A stretch of 30,094 nt of DNA from a virus: the IMG/VR virus record IMGVR_UViG_3300046727_000088, positions 1 through 30,094 of that record. One strand, written 5' to 3'. Below the pieces are notes generated by a model. That model was not told where the DNA came from and did no database searches. It saw nothing but the letters and a program-made list of their open reading frames with translations. The translations under genes were made by a program, and so were the position numbers. The first letter of the stretch is position 1; every line of letters starts with the position of its first letter. Positions 16,274 to 23,856 of the stretch are shown here, in pieces.

Positions 16274-17482
16274 ATGGCGCTCTCGTCATTCGCCGCAGCG
16301 CTTCTCGGTGGGGCGGGCAGCTCGGACACGAGCCGGGCCTCGCTCCTCATCGACGGGAAGCGGTTCGACTTCTGGACGGAGGTCGAGATCGTCCGGTCGA
16401 TCGACGCCTTCTCCACGGTCGGCTTCTCGGCGCCGTTCGAGGCGGACCGGAAAGAGTTTCGCGCGACGTTTCGCCCGTTCTCGTTCAAGCCGGTGAAGGT
16501 GCTGGTCGGGACCGAGGGGCTCTTCACGGGGACGATGCTCGGGATCGACCCTCGGATCGAGCCGGACTCCAAATCCGTCGCGGTCACTTGTTATGGAAAG
16601 CCCGGCGTCCTCTGCGACTGCGAGCCTCCCGCGAGCGCCTACCCGCTCGAGTTCAACGGGATGGACATCATCCAGATCGCGAATCAGATCTGCGCGCCCT
16701 TCGGAATCACCGCCAGCGTCGAGCAGGCGAGCATCGCGCGCGACGGCGCGACGGTCGACGCGGAGTTTTTCAAGAAGCCTGTCATCCGCGGCAAGCGCGG
16801 AGGGATCAAGGGCGGCAAGGGGAGCAAGTTCGCGCGGCTCGCGCTGAAGCCGGGCGACGACATCCATGGATTCCTAGTCGGGCTCGCGAAGCAACGTGCG
16901 CTCGTGATGGCGGACGACGAGGACGGAAACGTCCTCTTCCGGAACTCGATTCAGCCGGGGGATCCGGTCGTCACACTGATCGAGGGGCAAGCCCCGCTCA
17001 TCTCGGTGACTCCGACGTTCAACCCGCAGGAGTGCTTCAGCGAGATCACCTCGTTCAAGGACGCGACACGCGGTCACAAGGGCGCGAAGTACACGGAAGT
17101 GAACCCGCTCGCGACAGGGCTCGTCCGTCCGAAATCGTTCAACCCGGACGACACCGACCCGAGCGCCGCGGCAGACGCCGCGAAGGGCTTCCTCGCGAGG
17201 ATGTTCGGAAATATGGTCGGGTGGGTCGTCGAGCTGCCGACATGGCGCGACCCTCAGGGGAAACTCTTCCGCCCGAACACCACTCTGAAGCTCACTGCGC
17301 CCGACGCGATGATCTTCCGCCCGACGGAGCTCCTGATCCGGTCGGTGACGTTGCGCCAGAAGGCCGACGACACGAGCTGTGCGCTCGGCGTCGTGCTCCC
17401 CGGTGCTTTCTCCGGGGACGTCCCGGATTCTCTCCCGTGGGACGACGACGATCTCGCGAGCCTTCGCGGGCTCGCTCACTGA
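16274..17482 (+). CDS. Baseplate hub protein (Mu gpP/gp44-like)
   Basis: 402 residues (Mu gpP about 380). Family-type segments: SLLIDGKRFDFWTEVEIVRSID near the start, the FRPFSFKPVKVLVGTEGLFTG barrel strand, and YPLEFNGMDIIQIANQICAPFGI, followed by HGFLVGLAKQRALVMADDEDG and, near the end, TLRQKADDTSCALGVVLPGAF. Hub trimers connect the tube to the spike. It sits three bases after the gpN-like gene and three bases before the spike gene, the Mu order N-P-45. Confidence 0.88.
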   Translation: MALSSFAAALLGGAGSSDTSRASLLIDGKRFDFWTEVEIVRSIDAFSTVGFSAPFEADRKEFRATFRPFSFKPVKVLVGTEGLFTGTMLGIDPRIEPDSKSVAVTCYGKPGVLCDCEPPASAYPLEFNGMDIIQIANQICAPFGITASVEQASIARDGATVDAEFFKKPVIRGKRGGIKGGKGSKFARLALKPGDDIHGFLVGLAKQRALVMADDEDGNVLFRNSIQPGDPVVTLIEGQAPLISVTPTFNPQECFSEITSFKDATRGHKGAKYTEVNPLATGLVRPKSFNPDDTDPSAAADAAKGFLARMFGNMVGWVVELPTWRDPQGKLFRPNTTLKLTAPDAMIFRPTELLIRSVTLRQKADDTSCALGVVLPGAFSGDVPDSLPWDDDDLASLRGLAH

Positions 17483-17485
17483 GCC

Positions 17486-18025
17486 ATGGCCCAGATCGCT
17501 ACCGTCCTCTCCTCCGCGCGCTCGACCGATGAGACGGGGGCCCACCTCACCGACGTGAAGGTCGACCCCGGAGGGAATACGTCGGTCACTGCCGAGCACT
17601 ACGCGGCAGCGGGCGACGATTCACTCCCGCTCCCGGGTGACTCCGTCGCCCTCGACGACTCCTCCGGCACCGGCGTGAAGCGCGCGTCGGCCTACGCCGA
17701 CACGAAGAACGCCGGCAAGGCAGGACCCGGCGAGAAACGCTCCTACGCTCGAGCGGCGGACGGGACGCCGGTCGTCGAGATGTGGCTGAAGGCCGATGGG
17801 ACATTCGTCATCTCTGGACTGCTCCCCGCGGGCGGGAAGATCGAACTCGACCCGCTCACCGGGACGCTCGACCTGAACGGCCTGAAGATCGACACGAGCG
17901 GGAACCTCACGACGCCGGGCGAGATCACCGCGAAGGACGCGACGCCGGCGACCTCCGTCACGCTCTCGCGGCACCTACACGGCACCGCGGTCGGTCCGAC
18001 GTCGGCCCCAACACCGGGAACTTGA
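17486..18025 (+). CDS. Baseplate spike protein (Mu gp45-like)
   Basis: 179 residues (Mu gp45 197). After an N-terminal OB-like part (residues ~1-75), a GEKRSYARAADGTPVVEMWLKADGTFVISG stretch begins the repeat-rich beta-helix needle region, with DPLTGTLDLNGLKIDTSGNL repeats. The C terminus is SRHLHGTAVGPTSAPTPGT: the HxH followed by a Thr/Pro tail is the usual end of membrane-piercing spikes, in which the histidines of three chains bind a metal ion at the tip. The stop overlaps the next start by one base (TGATG). Confidence 0.85.
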   Translation: MAQIATVLSSARSTDETGAHLTDVKVDPGGNTSVTAEHYAAAGDDSLPLPGDSVALDDSSGTGVKRASAYADTKNAGKAGPGEKRSYARAADGTPVVEMWLKADGTFVISGLLPAGGKIELDPLTGTLDLNGLKIDTSGNLTTPGEITAKDATPATSVTLSRHLHGTAVGPTSAPTPGT

Positions 18026-18465
18026 TGCCGCTCGACCTTCCCGACCTGAAGTCGGCGATCGCGAACCTAGGCGAGAACCCTCCCGCGACGATCGCCGCCG
18101 CGGCCCAGGGCTGGGCGGACGCCATGGCTTCGTATGCATCGGGGATCGTCCCGCCCTCCACGACGGTCTCAGCGGCGGCCGCGACGCTCTCCGGGGCGCT
18201 CGCTACGGCCTTCGGAGCTCCCGCCGCGGCTCCGGGCATGGAGTCCGCCTTCGCGGCCTTCTCAGCGACCGTGGGCGGAGGGATGGCGGGGTTTACGCCG
18301 GTGCCTCCTCCGGCGCCGGTGGGCTTTGCGGGACAGTTCGCCGGGCCGTACCCGGAGACGCACCAGGACGCCGGGGACCAGATCGGGACGCTGATCGACG
18401 GCTGGATGAAGACCGGGAGCGCGACCCTCATCGCTCCGCCGAACACTTTCAGTCTGTGGAGCTAA
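18025..18465 (+). CDS. Small conserved baseplate-module protein, unknown role
   Basis: 146 residues, between the spike and the gp46-like wedge. It is Ala/Pro-rich: a helical N-terminal region (LKSAIANLGENPPATIAAAAQGWADAM), a long Ala-rich helix, and a C-terminal part with a Pro-rich turn (PVPPPAPVGFAGQF), a HQDAGDQIGTLIDGWMKTG segment and an NTFSLWS end. The C terminus resembles small proteins I recall in other Mu-like baseplate operons at the same place. The start at 18025 is fixed by the TGATG overlap. The function is not known to me. Confidence 0.7.
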   Translation: MPLDLPDLKSAIANLGENPPATIAAAAQGWADAMASYASGIVPPSTTVSAAAATLSGALATAFGAPAAAPGMESAFAAFSATVGGGMAGFTPVPPPAPVGFAGQFAGPYPETHQDAGDQIGTLIDGWMKTGSATLIAPPNTFSLWS

Positions 18466-18469
18466 GATC

Positions 18470-18907
18470 GTGACCGACGTTCGCCTGTACCAGACGCCAG
18501 ACGGAGGCGAGATCGACTTCGCGAACGGCCTCGCGATCATGGCGGACGGTGTAGAGAGCTCGGTCTACCTCTCGCTTTTCGGCGGGAATGAAAACGACGG
18601 CGGAGGAGACGCCGACGCTTCGAAGCAATTTTGGGGCAACCTCTCCGAAAGCGATCCCGCACGCCGCTACCGCAGCGAGACGCAAGCTCTCCTTCGCTCG
18701 ATTCCTCTCGTCCCAGCGAACCTGCAGCGCATCCAAGACGCCGCCGTGCGTGACCTGGCTTGGCTGAAGGACTCGAAGCTCTCCGACTCCGTCACTGTCC
18801 GCGCGACGATCCCGGCTCTCAATTCGCTGAAGCTCGAGGTCCGCGTCGAGATCGACGGCAAGCTCTATCCGTTCTCGTTCGTTGAATCCGGGAAGAAATC
18901 CACGTGA
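18470..18907 (+). CDS. Baseplate wedge protein (Mu gp46-like)
   Basis: 145 residues, near-identical in length to Mu gp46 (144). It starts with MTDVRLYQTPDGGEIDFANG, has GVESSVYLSLFGG where the family has an 'ETAV..SLF' block, then FWGNL and the helical RIQDAAVRDLAWLKD, and ends with a strand-rich tail. In Mu-like tails it forms wedges with gp47 and gp48. The start is a GTG at 18470, four bases after the preceding stop. It ends with GTGA, which starts the HNH gene; in Mu, gp47 would follow directly. Confidence 0.85.
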   Translation: MTDVRLYQTPDGGEIDFANGLAIMADGVESSVYLSLFGGNENDGGGDADASKQFWGNLSESDPARRYRSETQALLRSIPLVPANLQRIQDAAVRDLAWLKDSKLSDSVTVRATIPALNSLKLEVRVEIDGKLYPFSFVESGKKST

Positions 18908-19545
18908 GAGCGACTCGGCCGCCCACCCAGAAAGAGCGACTCAGGTTTGAGGCTAAGTATTGCCCCGAGCCGACCACTGGCTGCTGGCTTTGGACCGCGG
19001 CATCCGGTCGAGGCGGATATGGCGCCTTTGAGATCAGGGGGAAGACGCTCCGTGCCCACCGGGTCGCGTACTGGATGGCCTTCGGGAGTATTCCGCTTGG
19101 GCTTGGTGTCTGTCACCGGTGCGATACCCCGGCGTGCGTGAACCCGGACCATTTCTTCCTCGGCACCAATGCGCAAAACACCGCCGATCGGCATGCCAAG
19201 AAGCGGGATGCCACGGGTGACCGCAACGGTTCCCGGCTTCACCGGGAACGCCTCCCGCGAGGAGCCGCGCACTGGACTCGCTCGAAGCCAGAGCGATTGG
19301 CCCGAGGAGACAGGAACGGGGCGAGAACGAAACCAGGAAGTCTGCCAGTTCACGAGGGCAAGCTGAACCCGTCCGCCAAACTGACGGAAGCCGATGTGCT
19401 CGAAATTCGGGCCTCGTATCGCGGGCCAGGGCTTGGTCCGCGGCAATCTGATCTAGCGGCCACATATGGGGTCGACCGTTCACTGGTGAGCCTCATCGTG
19501 AACCGCAGGCTCTGGCCGAAGCTGGAAGCGGAGACGAGACAATGA
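18904..19545 (+). CDS. Free-standing HNH homing endonuclease
   Basis: 213 residues. Residues ~25-100 are an HNH_3-type nuclease: CWLWTAASGRGGYG, RAHRVAYWMAFG, VCHRCDTPACVNPDHFFLGT and N92, with likely core residues H71, N80 and H83 and zinc-type cysteines C70, C73 and C78. Residues ~105-160 contain repeated GDRNG motifs and GKLNPSAKLT, like NUMOD-type DNA-contact modules. The end is a helix-turn-helix (LAATYGVDRSLVSLIVN). Such enzymes cut alleles lacking the gene and spread by repair. It begins at the GTGA of the gp46 stop and ends in the ATGA of the gp47 start. Codon use seems less extreme than in neighbouring genes, consistent with acquisition. Confidence 0.9.
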   Translation: MRATRPPTQKERLRFEAKYCPEPTTGCWLWTAASGRGGYGAFEIRGKTLRAHRVAYWMAFGSIPLGLGVCHRCDTPACVNPDHFFLGTNAQNTADRHAKKRDATGDRNGSRLHRERLPRGAAHWTRSKPERLARGDRNGARTKPGSLPVHEGKLNPSAKLTEADVLEIRASYRGPGLGPRQSDLAATYGVDRSLVSLIVNRRLWPKLEAETRQ

Positions 19546-20732
19546 GCTTGGTCGTCCCGACAACCCAGACCATCGCCGACACGATCGTCGCGCAGCTCGA
19601 GAGCTCGCTCTCGCAGACGATCCCGCTGCTCCCGAAGACGTTCACGCGCGTGATCGCGAAGGCGCTCGCGGGCGTCTTCGTACTTCTTTGGAAGTACGCG
19701 GGGTTCGTGTGGTTGCAGATGTTCGTCGCGACCGCCTCGATGGCGGAAACGACGATCAACGGGAAGACGATCATCCCACTCGTGCAGTGGGGGCGCCTCG
19801 TAGGCGTCGGAGACCCGCTCGCCTCGACGCGCGCGGAGCTGCTCGTCAATGTCGTCGTTACTAACCAAGTCGGAAGCCTCCCGGCTGGCTCGCAGCTGCT
19901 CTTCACGGACACAGGGGTCCTCTATGAGACCGTCGCGGCCGTCACGCTCAACGCGAGCACGGTACCGGCGACGATCCGCGCGCTCTCTGACCAGAGCGGC
20001 GGGGATGGGTCGGGAGCGATCGGCAACCTCATCGCGGGTCAGATCGTCTCATTCACGAACGCACTCCCGAACGTTGCGCAAGCGACGACGGTCGTCTCTC
20101 AGACCATCACGGGCGCAGACGCCGAAGCGCCCGATGCCTACCGCTCCCGCGTCCTGAAGCGCTTCCAGCGGAAGCCGCAGGGCGGCGCTTATGCCGACTA
20201 CCAGCAATGGGGCGAGGCCGTCGCCGGCATCCTGAACGTCTACCCGTATGCGGGGAATCCCGGAGAGGTCGACGTCTACGTCGAGGCGACGGCAACTTTG
20301 GCTGAGCCCGATGGCTTTCCGACCGCCGCTCAGATCGCCGCAGTCTTCGATGCGATTCAGCTCGACGTCTCTGGAGCCGCAACACTTCGCCCGGTGAATG
20401 CCGCGGTGAATGTCTTCCCGATTACCCGGAAGAGTCTCAACGTCGTCGTGAGCGGGCTGCAGGCGGACGACATCGACGGGACCAAGCTCTCGATCTCCGC
20501 CGGCATCGACGAGTACTTCCGTTCCCGCGAGCCGTTTATCGTAGGCCTCTCCGTGCTTCCGCGCGCAGACAGGATCACGGTCGCCGCTCTCGGCGGCGTC
20601 GTCGAGGGCATCGTATCCGCCTCGGGTGGCTCAATGACGTCCGTCTCGCTCTCGATCGATTCCGCGCTTCAGACTGCCTACACGCTCGGAGACGGCGAGA
20701 AGGCGAAGCTCGGGACCGTGAGCTACGCCTAA
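19542..20732 (+). CDS. Baseplate J-like wedge protein (Mu gp47-like)
   Basis: 396 residues. Baseplate J family features: the N-terminal helix region followed by GVFVLLWKYAGFVWLQMF, PLVQWGRLVGVGDPLASTRAELLVNV, GAIGNLIAGQIVSFTNALPNV, then GADAEAPDAYRSRVLKRFQRKPQGG, which is a family signature ('E..e.yR.Rvl......p..g'), and AVAGILNVYPYAGNPGEVDVYV. It forms the wedge arm with gp46 and gp48. The start overlaps the HNH stop (ATGA). Two unrelated genes and a reverse gene then separate it from gp48. Confidence 0.9.
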   Translation: MSLVVPTTQTIADTIVAQLESSLSQTIPLLPKTFTRVIAKALAGVFVLLWKYAGFVWLQMFVATASMAETTINGKTIIPLVQWGRLVGVGDPLASTRAELLVNVVVTNQVGSLPAGSQLLFTDTGVLYETVAAVTLNASTVPATIRALSDQSGGDGSGAIGNLIAGQIVSFTNALPNVAQATTVVSQTITGADAEAPDAYRSRVLKRFQRKPQGGAYADYQQWGEAVAGILNVYPYAGNPGEVDVYVEATATLAEPDGFPTAAQIAAVFDAIQLDVSGAATLRPVNAAVNVFPITRKSLNVVVSGLQADDIDGTKLSISAGIDEYFRSREPFIVGLSVLPRADRITVAALGGVVEGIVSASGGSMTSVSLSIDSALQTAYTLGDGEKAKLGTVSYA

Positions 20733-20734
20733 CC

Positions 20735-21493
20735 ATGTCGCTCCCCGACAGCGTCCGAAGCGATCTGCTCATCGTTTGCGCCGACGCGCCCGCGCTCGCG
20801 GATCGCGTCTCGGCTCACTCCCTACTCGCGCGGGACATGTGCGCGACGATTCGAGGGGCATTGCGAGACGCCTCACACGACCCGTCCCACCCTGCCTTCC
20901 GCGATCTCGCCGAGGGAGCGCACGGCGGACCGAACGCCGCGCAGTGGTACTTCACGCACCCGACGGGACTCGCCGGCGGAACGATCACACGCGGGCCTCT
21001 GAACCCGCAGGCTTCGCCGCAATCTCTCGCGCCGGAGTTCGCGGCGATCAACGCGGCCGCCCCCCCGCTCATCTCCTCGGTAAAAACCGCGATGACGACC
21101 GCGCGGTTCAACGCCGCGCGACGAAGACTCCGCGGGATCCCGGCAGCGGCGGCTGCGAACTTTCAGCTCGACTGGTTGCTCTCGTGGCCCACGAGCCAAG
21201 ACATCACGCTCGCCGCCGGAACATGGCACGTCGAATTCAAGGGCATCGGGTGGACGCGCAACACGGCGCCAGGGTGCGACGTCACGCTCTCCTTCGTGCT
21301 GAACGGCGGCGCGCCGTTCGCGACGCACTCGGTCGCGCGCCCGGTCGCCCCGGCCGGGGAAGCGGAGGTCGACCAGATCTCCACGTTCGACGTCGCGGAC
21401 ACGGTCGTCGTCGGATCCGACTCGATCCTCACCGTCAACAACTCCGGCGCGTTCGAGGAACGCCTTCTCGGCATCCTGCGTTTCTACACGTGA
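20735..21493 (+). CDS. Tail-associated protein of unknown function
   Basis: 252 residues. I do not recognise it. The first ~90 residues are helical with conserved-looking His/Trp turns (HPAFRDLAEGAHGGPNAAQWYF). Residues ~95-150 are Ala-rich, and residues ~155-252 look like a beta-sandwich (WHVEFKGIGWTR, CDVTLSFVLNGG, VVVGSDSILTVNNSG) ending LLGILRFYT, a jelly-roll-like strand pattern. Placed between baseplate J and the fibre gene, it is likely a virion or fibre-attachment protein. It starts two bases after the gp47 stop. Confidence 0.65.
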   Translation: MSLPDSVRSDLLIVCADAPALADRVSAHSLLARDMCATIRGALRDASHDPSHPAFRDLAEGAHGGPNAAQWYFTHPTGLAGGTITRGPLNPQASPQSLAPEFAAINAAAPPLISSVKTAMTTARFNAARRRLRGIPAAAAANFQLDWLLSWPTSQDITLAAGTWHVEFKGIGWTRNTAPGCDVTLSFVLNGGAPFATHSVARPVAPAGEAEVDQISTFDVADTVVVGSDSILTVNNSGAFEERLLGILRFYT

Positions 21494-21501
21494 GCTGAAC
21501 C

Positions 21502-22347
21502 ATGGCAGTCAATCCCCGCACGACCTATGCCGCCCAGACGGTCGACGACGCGAACTATCCCTACGGCAAGGCGCGCAACGTCACCGTCGCCCGAGACGGC
21601 ACGGGCACGCCGCTCGAGAAGGCTTGGGTGAACGACCTTTGGGGCTTCCTGCAGTCCCTGCTCAGCGCCGCGAGCATCGTCCCGACCAATACCCCGGACC
21701 AGCTGGGCGCCTCGCAGTACCTCGACGCAGTCAAATATCTGATCGCGAACGTCGCCGAAGACGTCACGTTCTCGGGCCTCGTGCGGTTCAACGCGGCGAT
21801 CACGGCGATGGCCGCCGCGGCATTCGAGGCGGCCGTCACGTTCGGCGCCCCCGTGACGTTCGAGGATACCGCGGCCTTCTCCGGGAACGTCGACCACTCA
21901 GGGGACGACACCTGGCACAACAGGAACACGATCTTCAAAGACGCCGGCGGGGCCACGATCGGCACGATCGGCGCCGGCGCCGGACTCATCTGGACGCTGC
22001 TCGCTGGGTTCTCGAACGAGATCGTCCTCACCGGGGCGGGACGAATTCGCCAGAACGTCGCCATCGCGCCCGACGCGGACCACACATACTCCGAGGGAGA
22101 CGCGACGGTCATCGTCTGGGGAAGCGGCATCGCTGCGACGCGGACGATCAAATTCAACAATGCGGCGTCAGTGGGCGCGAAGATCCGGCTCGTGAACTAC
22201 TCGGCCCACGCGATGACGCTGCAGAATCAGGCAGGGGGATCACTGATCCTCGCGCCGACCCTTCCCGCGGTCGCCTCGTTCCGGCCCGGGGTGATGGATC
22301 TGATCTGGGTCAACAACGGGACGTATACGGGATGGAGCGAGGGCTGA
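21502..22347 (+). CDS. Tail fibre protein
   Basis: 281 residues. The N-terminal ~80 residues carry a tail-fibre attachment pattern: YP.GKARNVTVARDGTGTPLEK, WVNDLWGFLQSLLSAASIVP and the LGASQYLDAVKYLI ending. A shaft-like segment follows (residues ~85-130, FNAAITAMAAAAFEAAVTFGAPVTF, with regular V/A-T-F spacing), then a C-terminal beta domain (DHTYSEGDATVIVWG...). The family is found in many phage fibres that bind baseplates. The stop at 22347 abuts the reverse-strand lipoprotein stop with no intervening base. Confidence 0.75.
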   Translation: MAVNPRTTYAAQTVDDANYPYGKARNVTVARDGTGTPLEKAWVNDLWGFLQSLLSAASIVPTNTPDQLGASQYLDAVKYLIANVAEDVTFSGLVRFNAAITAMAAAAFEAAVTFGAPVTFEDTAAFSGNVDHSGDDTWHNRNTIFKDAGGATIGTIGAGAGLIWTLLAGFSNEIVLTGAGRIRQNVAIAPDADHTYSEGDATVIVWGSGIAATRTIKFNNAASVGAKIRLVNYSAHAMTLQNQAGGSLILAPTLPAVASFRPGVMDLIWVNNGTYTGWSEG

Positions 22348-22986
22348 TTAGTCGCAGGTCTGCCCCCGCGCGTGCATGTAGTAGTAGAGGTCATTCGTCG
22401 TAATGGAGCAGTGGTATCCGGTCTGGGCGTCCCACGTAATATCGACGCCCCAGATGCCGAGTTCTCCGCATGCGGGAACGACGCCCGGATCGTTGCACGG
22501 CGTCTTCCAGCACGGTCTCCATCCCTCAGTTCCCGACGAGGTCATCCCGACGTAGTCGCATGTGAACCCGTTGGTCCAAGTGTTCGGCGGCGGACACGCG
22601 TTGTCGAGCTTCGGGCAGGTCGCAAACCTCGTGAAGACCGGCTGCGGACCGGCATCGAACGGCGCCGCGTCGGAGCCAGCATCGAGAGCTCCACCGGTCC
22701 CGCTTCCTCCCGAAGCAGTCCGGCTTCCGCCGGCGCTCGCTCCTCCCTCCGAAGCTCCGCCGGTTCCCTGATCGCCTCCGTCCCCGATCGTCTCGCCGCC
22801 TGATCCCGCTCCGCCCGATCCGCTCCCGGCGCTACCTCCAGAGGCTCCGCCGCTCGATCTCGCCGCGGTCCCTGAGTCGTTCGCCGCTCCCCCGGTGCCT
22901 GACACCGCCGCGAGACGCGTCCCCGGAGCATTGCTCCCGCACGCGAGAGTCAGAGCGAGAGCGAGCCAAGAAAGACTTTTCCCCAT
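22348..22986 (-). CDS. Secreted lipoprotein on the reverse strand (likely moron)
   Basis: 212 residues on the opposite strand to the rest of the operon. A short hydrophobic signal, MGKSLSWLALALTLAC, ends at Cys16 in a lipobox-like but not ideal context (T-L-A-C). Residues ~17-110 are a Gly/Ser/Ala linker with many GG and SGG repeats, a style common in myxobacterial surface lipoproteins. The C-terminal ~90 residues hold eight cysteines (likely disulfide-bonded) and aromatic residues. I chose the ATG at 22986 because the signal begins there; upstream in-frame codons give no signal. The product probably alters the lysogen's surface (for example superinfection exclusion), but that is inference. 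It could also be a leftover host gene. Confidence 0.75.
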   Translation of the reverse strand: MGKSLSWLALALTLACGSNAPGTRLAAVSGTGGAANDSGTAARSSGGASGGSAGSGSGGAGSGGETIGDGGDQGTGGASEGGASAGGSRTASGGSGTGGALDAGSDAAPFDAGPQPVFTRFATCPKLDNACPPPNTWTNGFTCDYVGMTSSGTEGWRPCWKTPCNDPGVVPACGELGIWGVDITWDAQTGYHCSITTNDLYYYMHARGQTCD

Positions 22987-22992
22987 CGGGGA

Positions 22993-23021
22993 AGTCTCGG
23001 GACGACTCGATCGCGCGTCAA
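22993..23021 (-). promoter_or_regulatory. Predicted promoter for the reverse lipoprotein gene
   Basis: On the reverse strand, TTGACG (23021-23016) is followed after 17 bases by GAGACT (22998-22993), a weak -10. The predicted start falls at or next to the lipoprotein ATG, so the message would be leaderless or nearly so. No clear ribosome site precedes the ATG, which agrees with this. The -35 is good (5 of 6) but the -10 is poor (3 of 6). Confidence 0.35.
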
Positions 23022-23023
23022 CT

Positions 23024-23043
23024 GAACGTTCGAACGTATGTTC
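23024..23043. promoter_or_regulatory. GAAC/GTTC half-site cluster, possible operator
   Basis: The stretch reads GAAC-GTTC-GAAC-GTAT-GTTC. It contains the perfect 12-base palindrome ACGTTCGAACGT (23026-23037) and a GAAC-N4-GTTC element (23032-23043), the core of a Gram-positive-type SOS box. It lies just upstream of the predicted lipoprotein -35 and across the gp48 start codon. A repressor site is possible; gp48 coding constrains the last bases. Confidence 0.4.
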
Positions 23044-23847
23044 TTTCGCGTTATTCAACACCTTCTGCCGACGGGCGCGGCCTGGCGCACGACGGTCACT
23101 AAGACCCTGCGAAAGTTCTTCCTAGGGCTTTCTCAGGCTCCGGAGGACGCTCGGACCTACATCGATCTGGTCCTCCTCGACGTCTTCCCCGACACGACGA
23201 GAGAGCTCGCAACATGGGAAGCGCAGTTCGGTCTCACGCCGGCCGCGACCGCAGACGAGGCGACGAGGCGGCTCGCGCTCGCGGCAGAGTGGGCCGCCGG
23301 CGGAGGGCAGGATCCGACCTACATTCAGGGCGTCCTGCAGACGGCGGGCTTCGACGTCTACGTCCACGAGTTCTGGACCTCCGGCCCCCCGTACATCGCG
23401 AGGGACCCGAGGAGCTACACGACGCCGCCGGAGTTCGGGACGGCGCAGTGCAACGGGACGGACGCGCTCGGACAGGCCCAGTGCGGGGACGGACTCCCGG
23501 GGCATGAGGTCGACGCGGACGTGAGCCAGTACCAGTGCGATCGGTTCCTTCAAAACGATCCGCACTACTTCGCGAACAAGAATCTGACGGACGTCGCTCC
23601 GCCACCGATCCCCGATGACCCGGCACGCTGGCAGTACTTCCTGTACGTCGGCGCACAGAACTTCCCCGACTACGCCGAGGTCCCCCTCGAGCGGAAGGCG
23701 GAATTCGAGCGTCTGATCCTGAAGCTTCGGCCGCTGCAGAACTGGATCGTGACGCTGATCGACTTCTTCGGCGCGGCTGAGGTCCTCGATACCGAGGCGG
23801 GCGATGCGTTCCTGACCGAGGCCGGAGACGAGTTCCTGCTCGGGTGA
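23038..23847 (+). CDS. Baseplate protein (Mu gp48-like)
   Basis: 269 residues (Mu gp48 ~190). The start MFFRVIQHLLPTGAAW fits the 'LLP.G.AW' signature of the gp48 family, followed by ELATWEAQFGLTPAATADEATRRL. Residues ~100-190 are a larger insert with cysteines (AQCNGTDALGQAQCGDGLPG), and the end has WQYFLYVGAQNFPDYA and FERLILKLRPLQNWIV, as in longer homologues. It ends with an acidic tandem, TEAGDAFLTEAGDEFLLG. In Mu it follows gp47 directly; here three genes intervene. No clear ribosome site precedes the ATG. Confidence 0.83.
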   Translation: MFFRVIQHLLPTGAAWRTTVTKTLRKFFLGLSQAPEDARTYIDLVLLDVFPDTTRELATWEAQFGLTPAATADEATRRLALAAEWAAGGGQDPTYIQGVLQTAGFDVYVHEFWTSGPPYIARDPRSYTTPPEFGTAQCNGTDALGQAQCGDGLPGHEVDADVSQYQCDRFLQNDPHYFANKNLTDVAPPPIPDDPARWQYFLYVGAQNFPDYAEVPLERKAEFERLILKLRPLQNWIVTLIDFFGAAEVLDTEAGDAFLTEAGDEFLLG

Positions 23848-23856
23848 GAAAACCAC

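Noticed and set aside
22372-22803. Forward frame opposite the reverse lipoprotein gene
   Set aside because: No ribosome site and biased composition; the reverse frame has a signal peptide, linker and eight cysteines.
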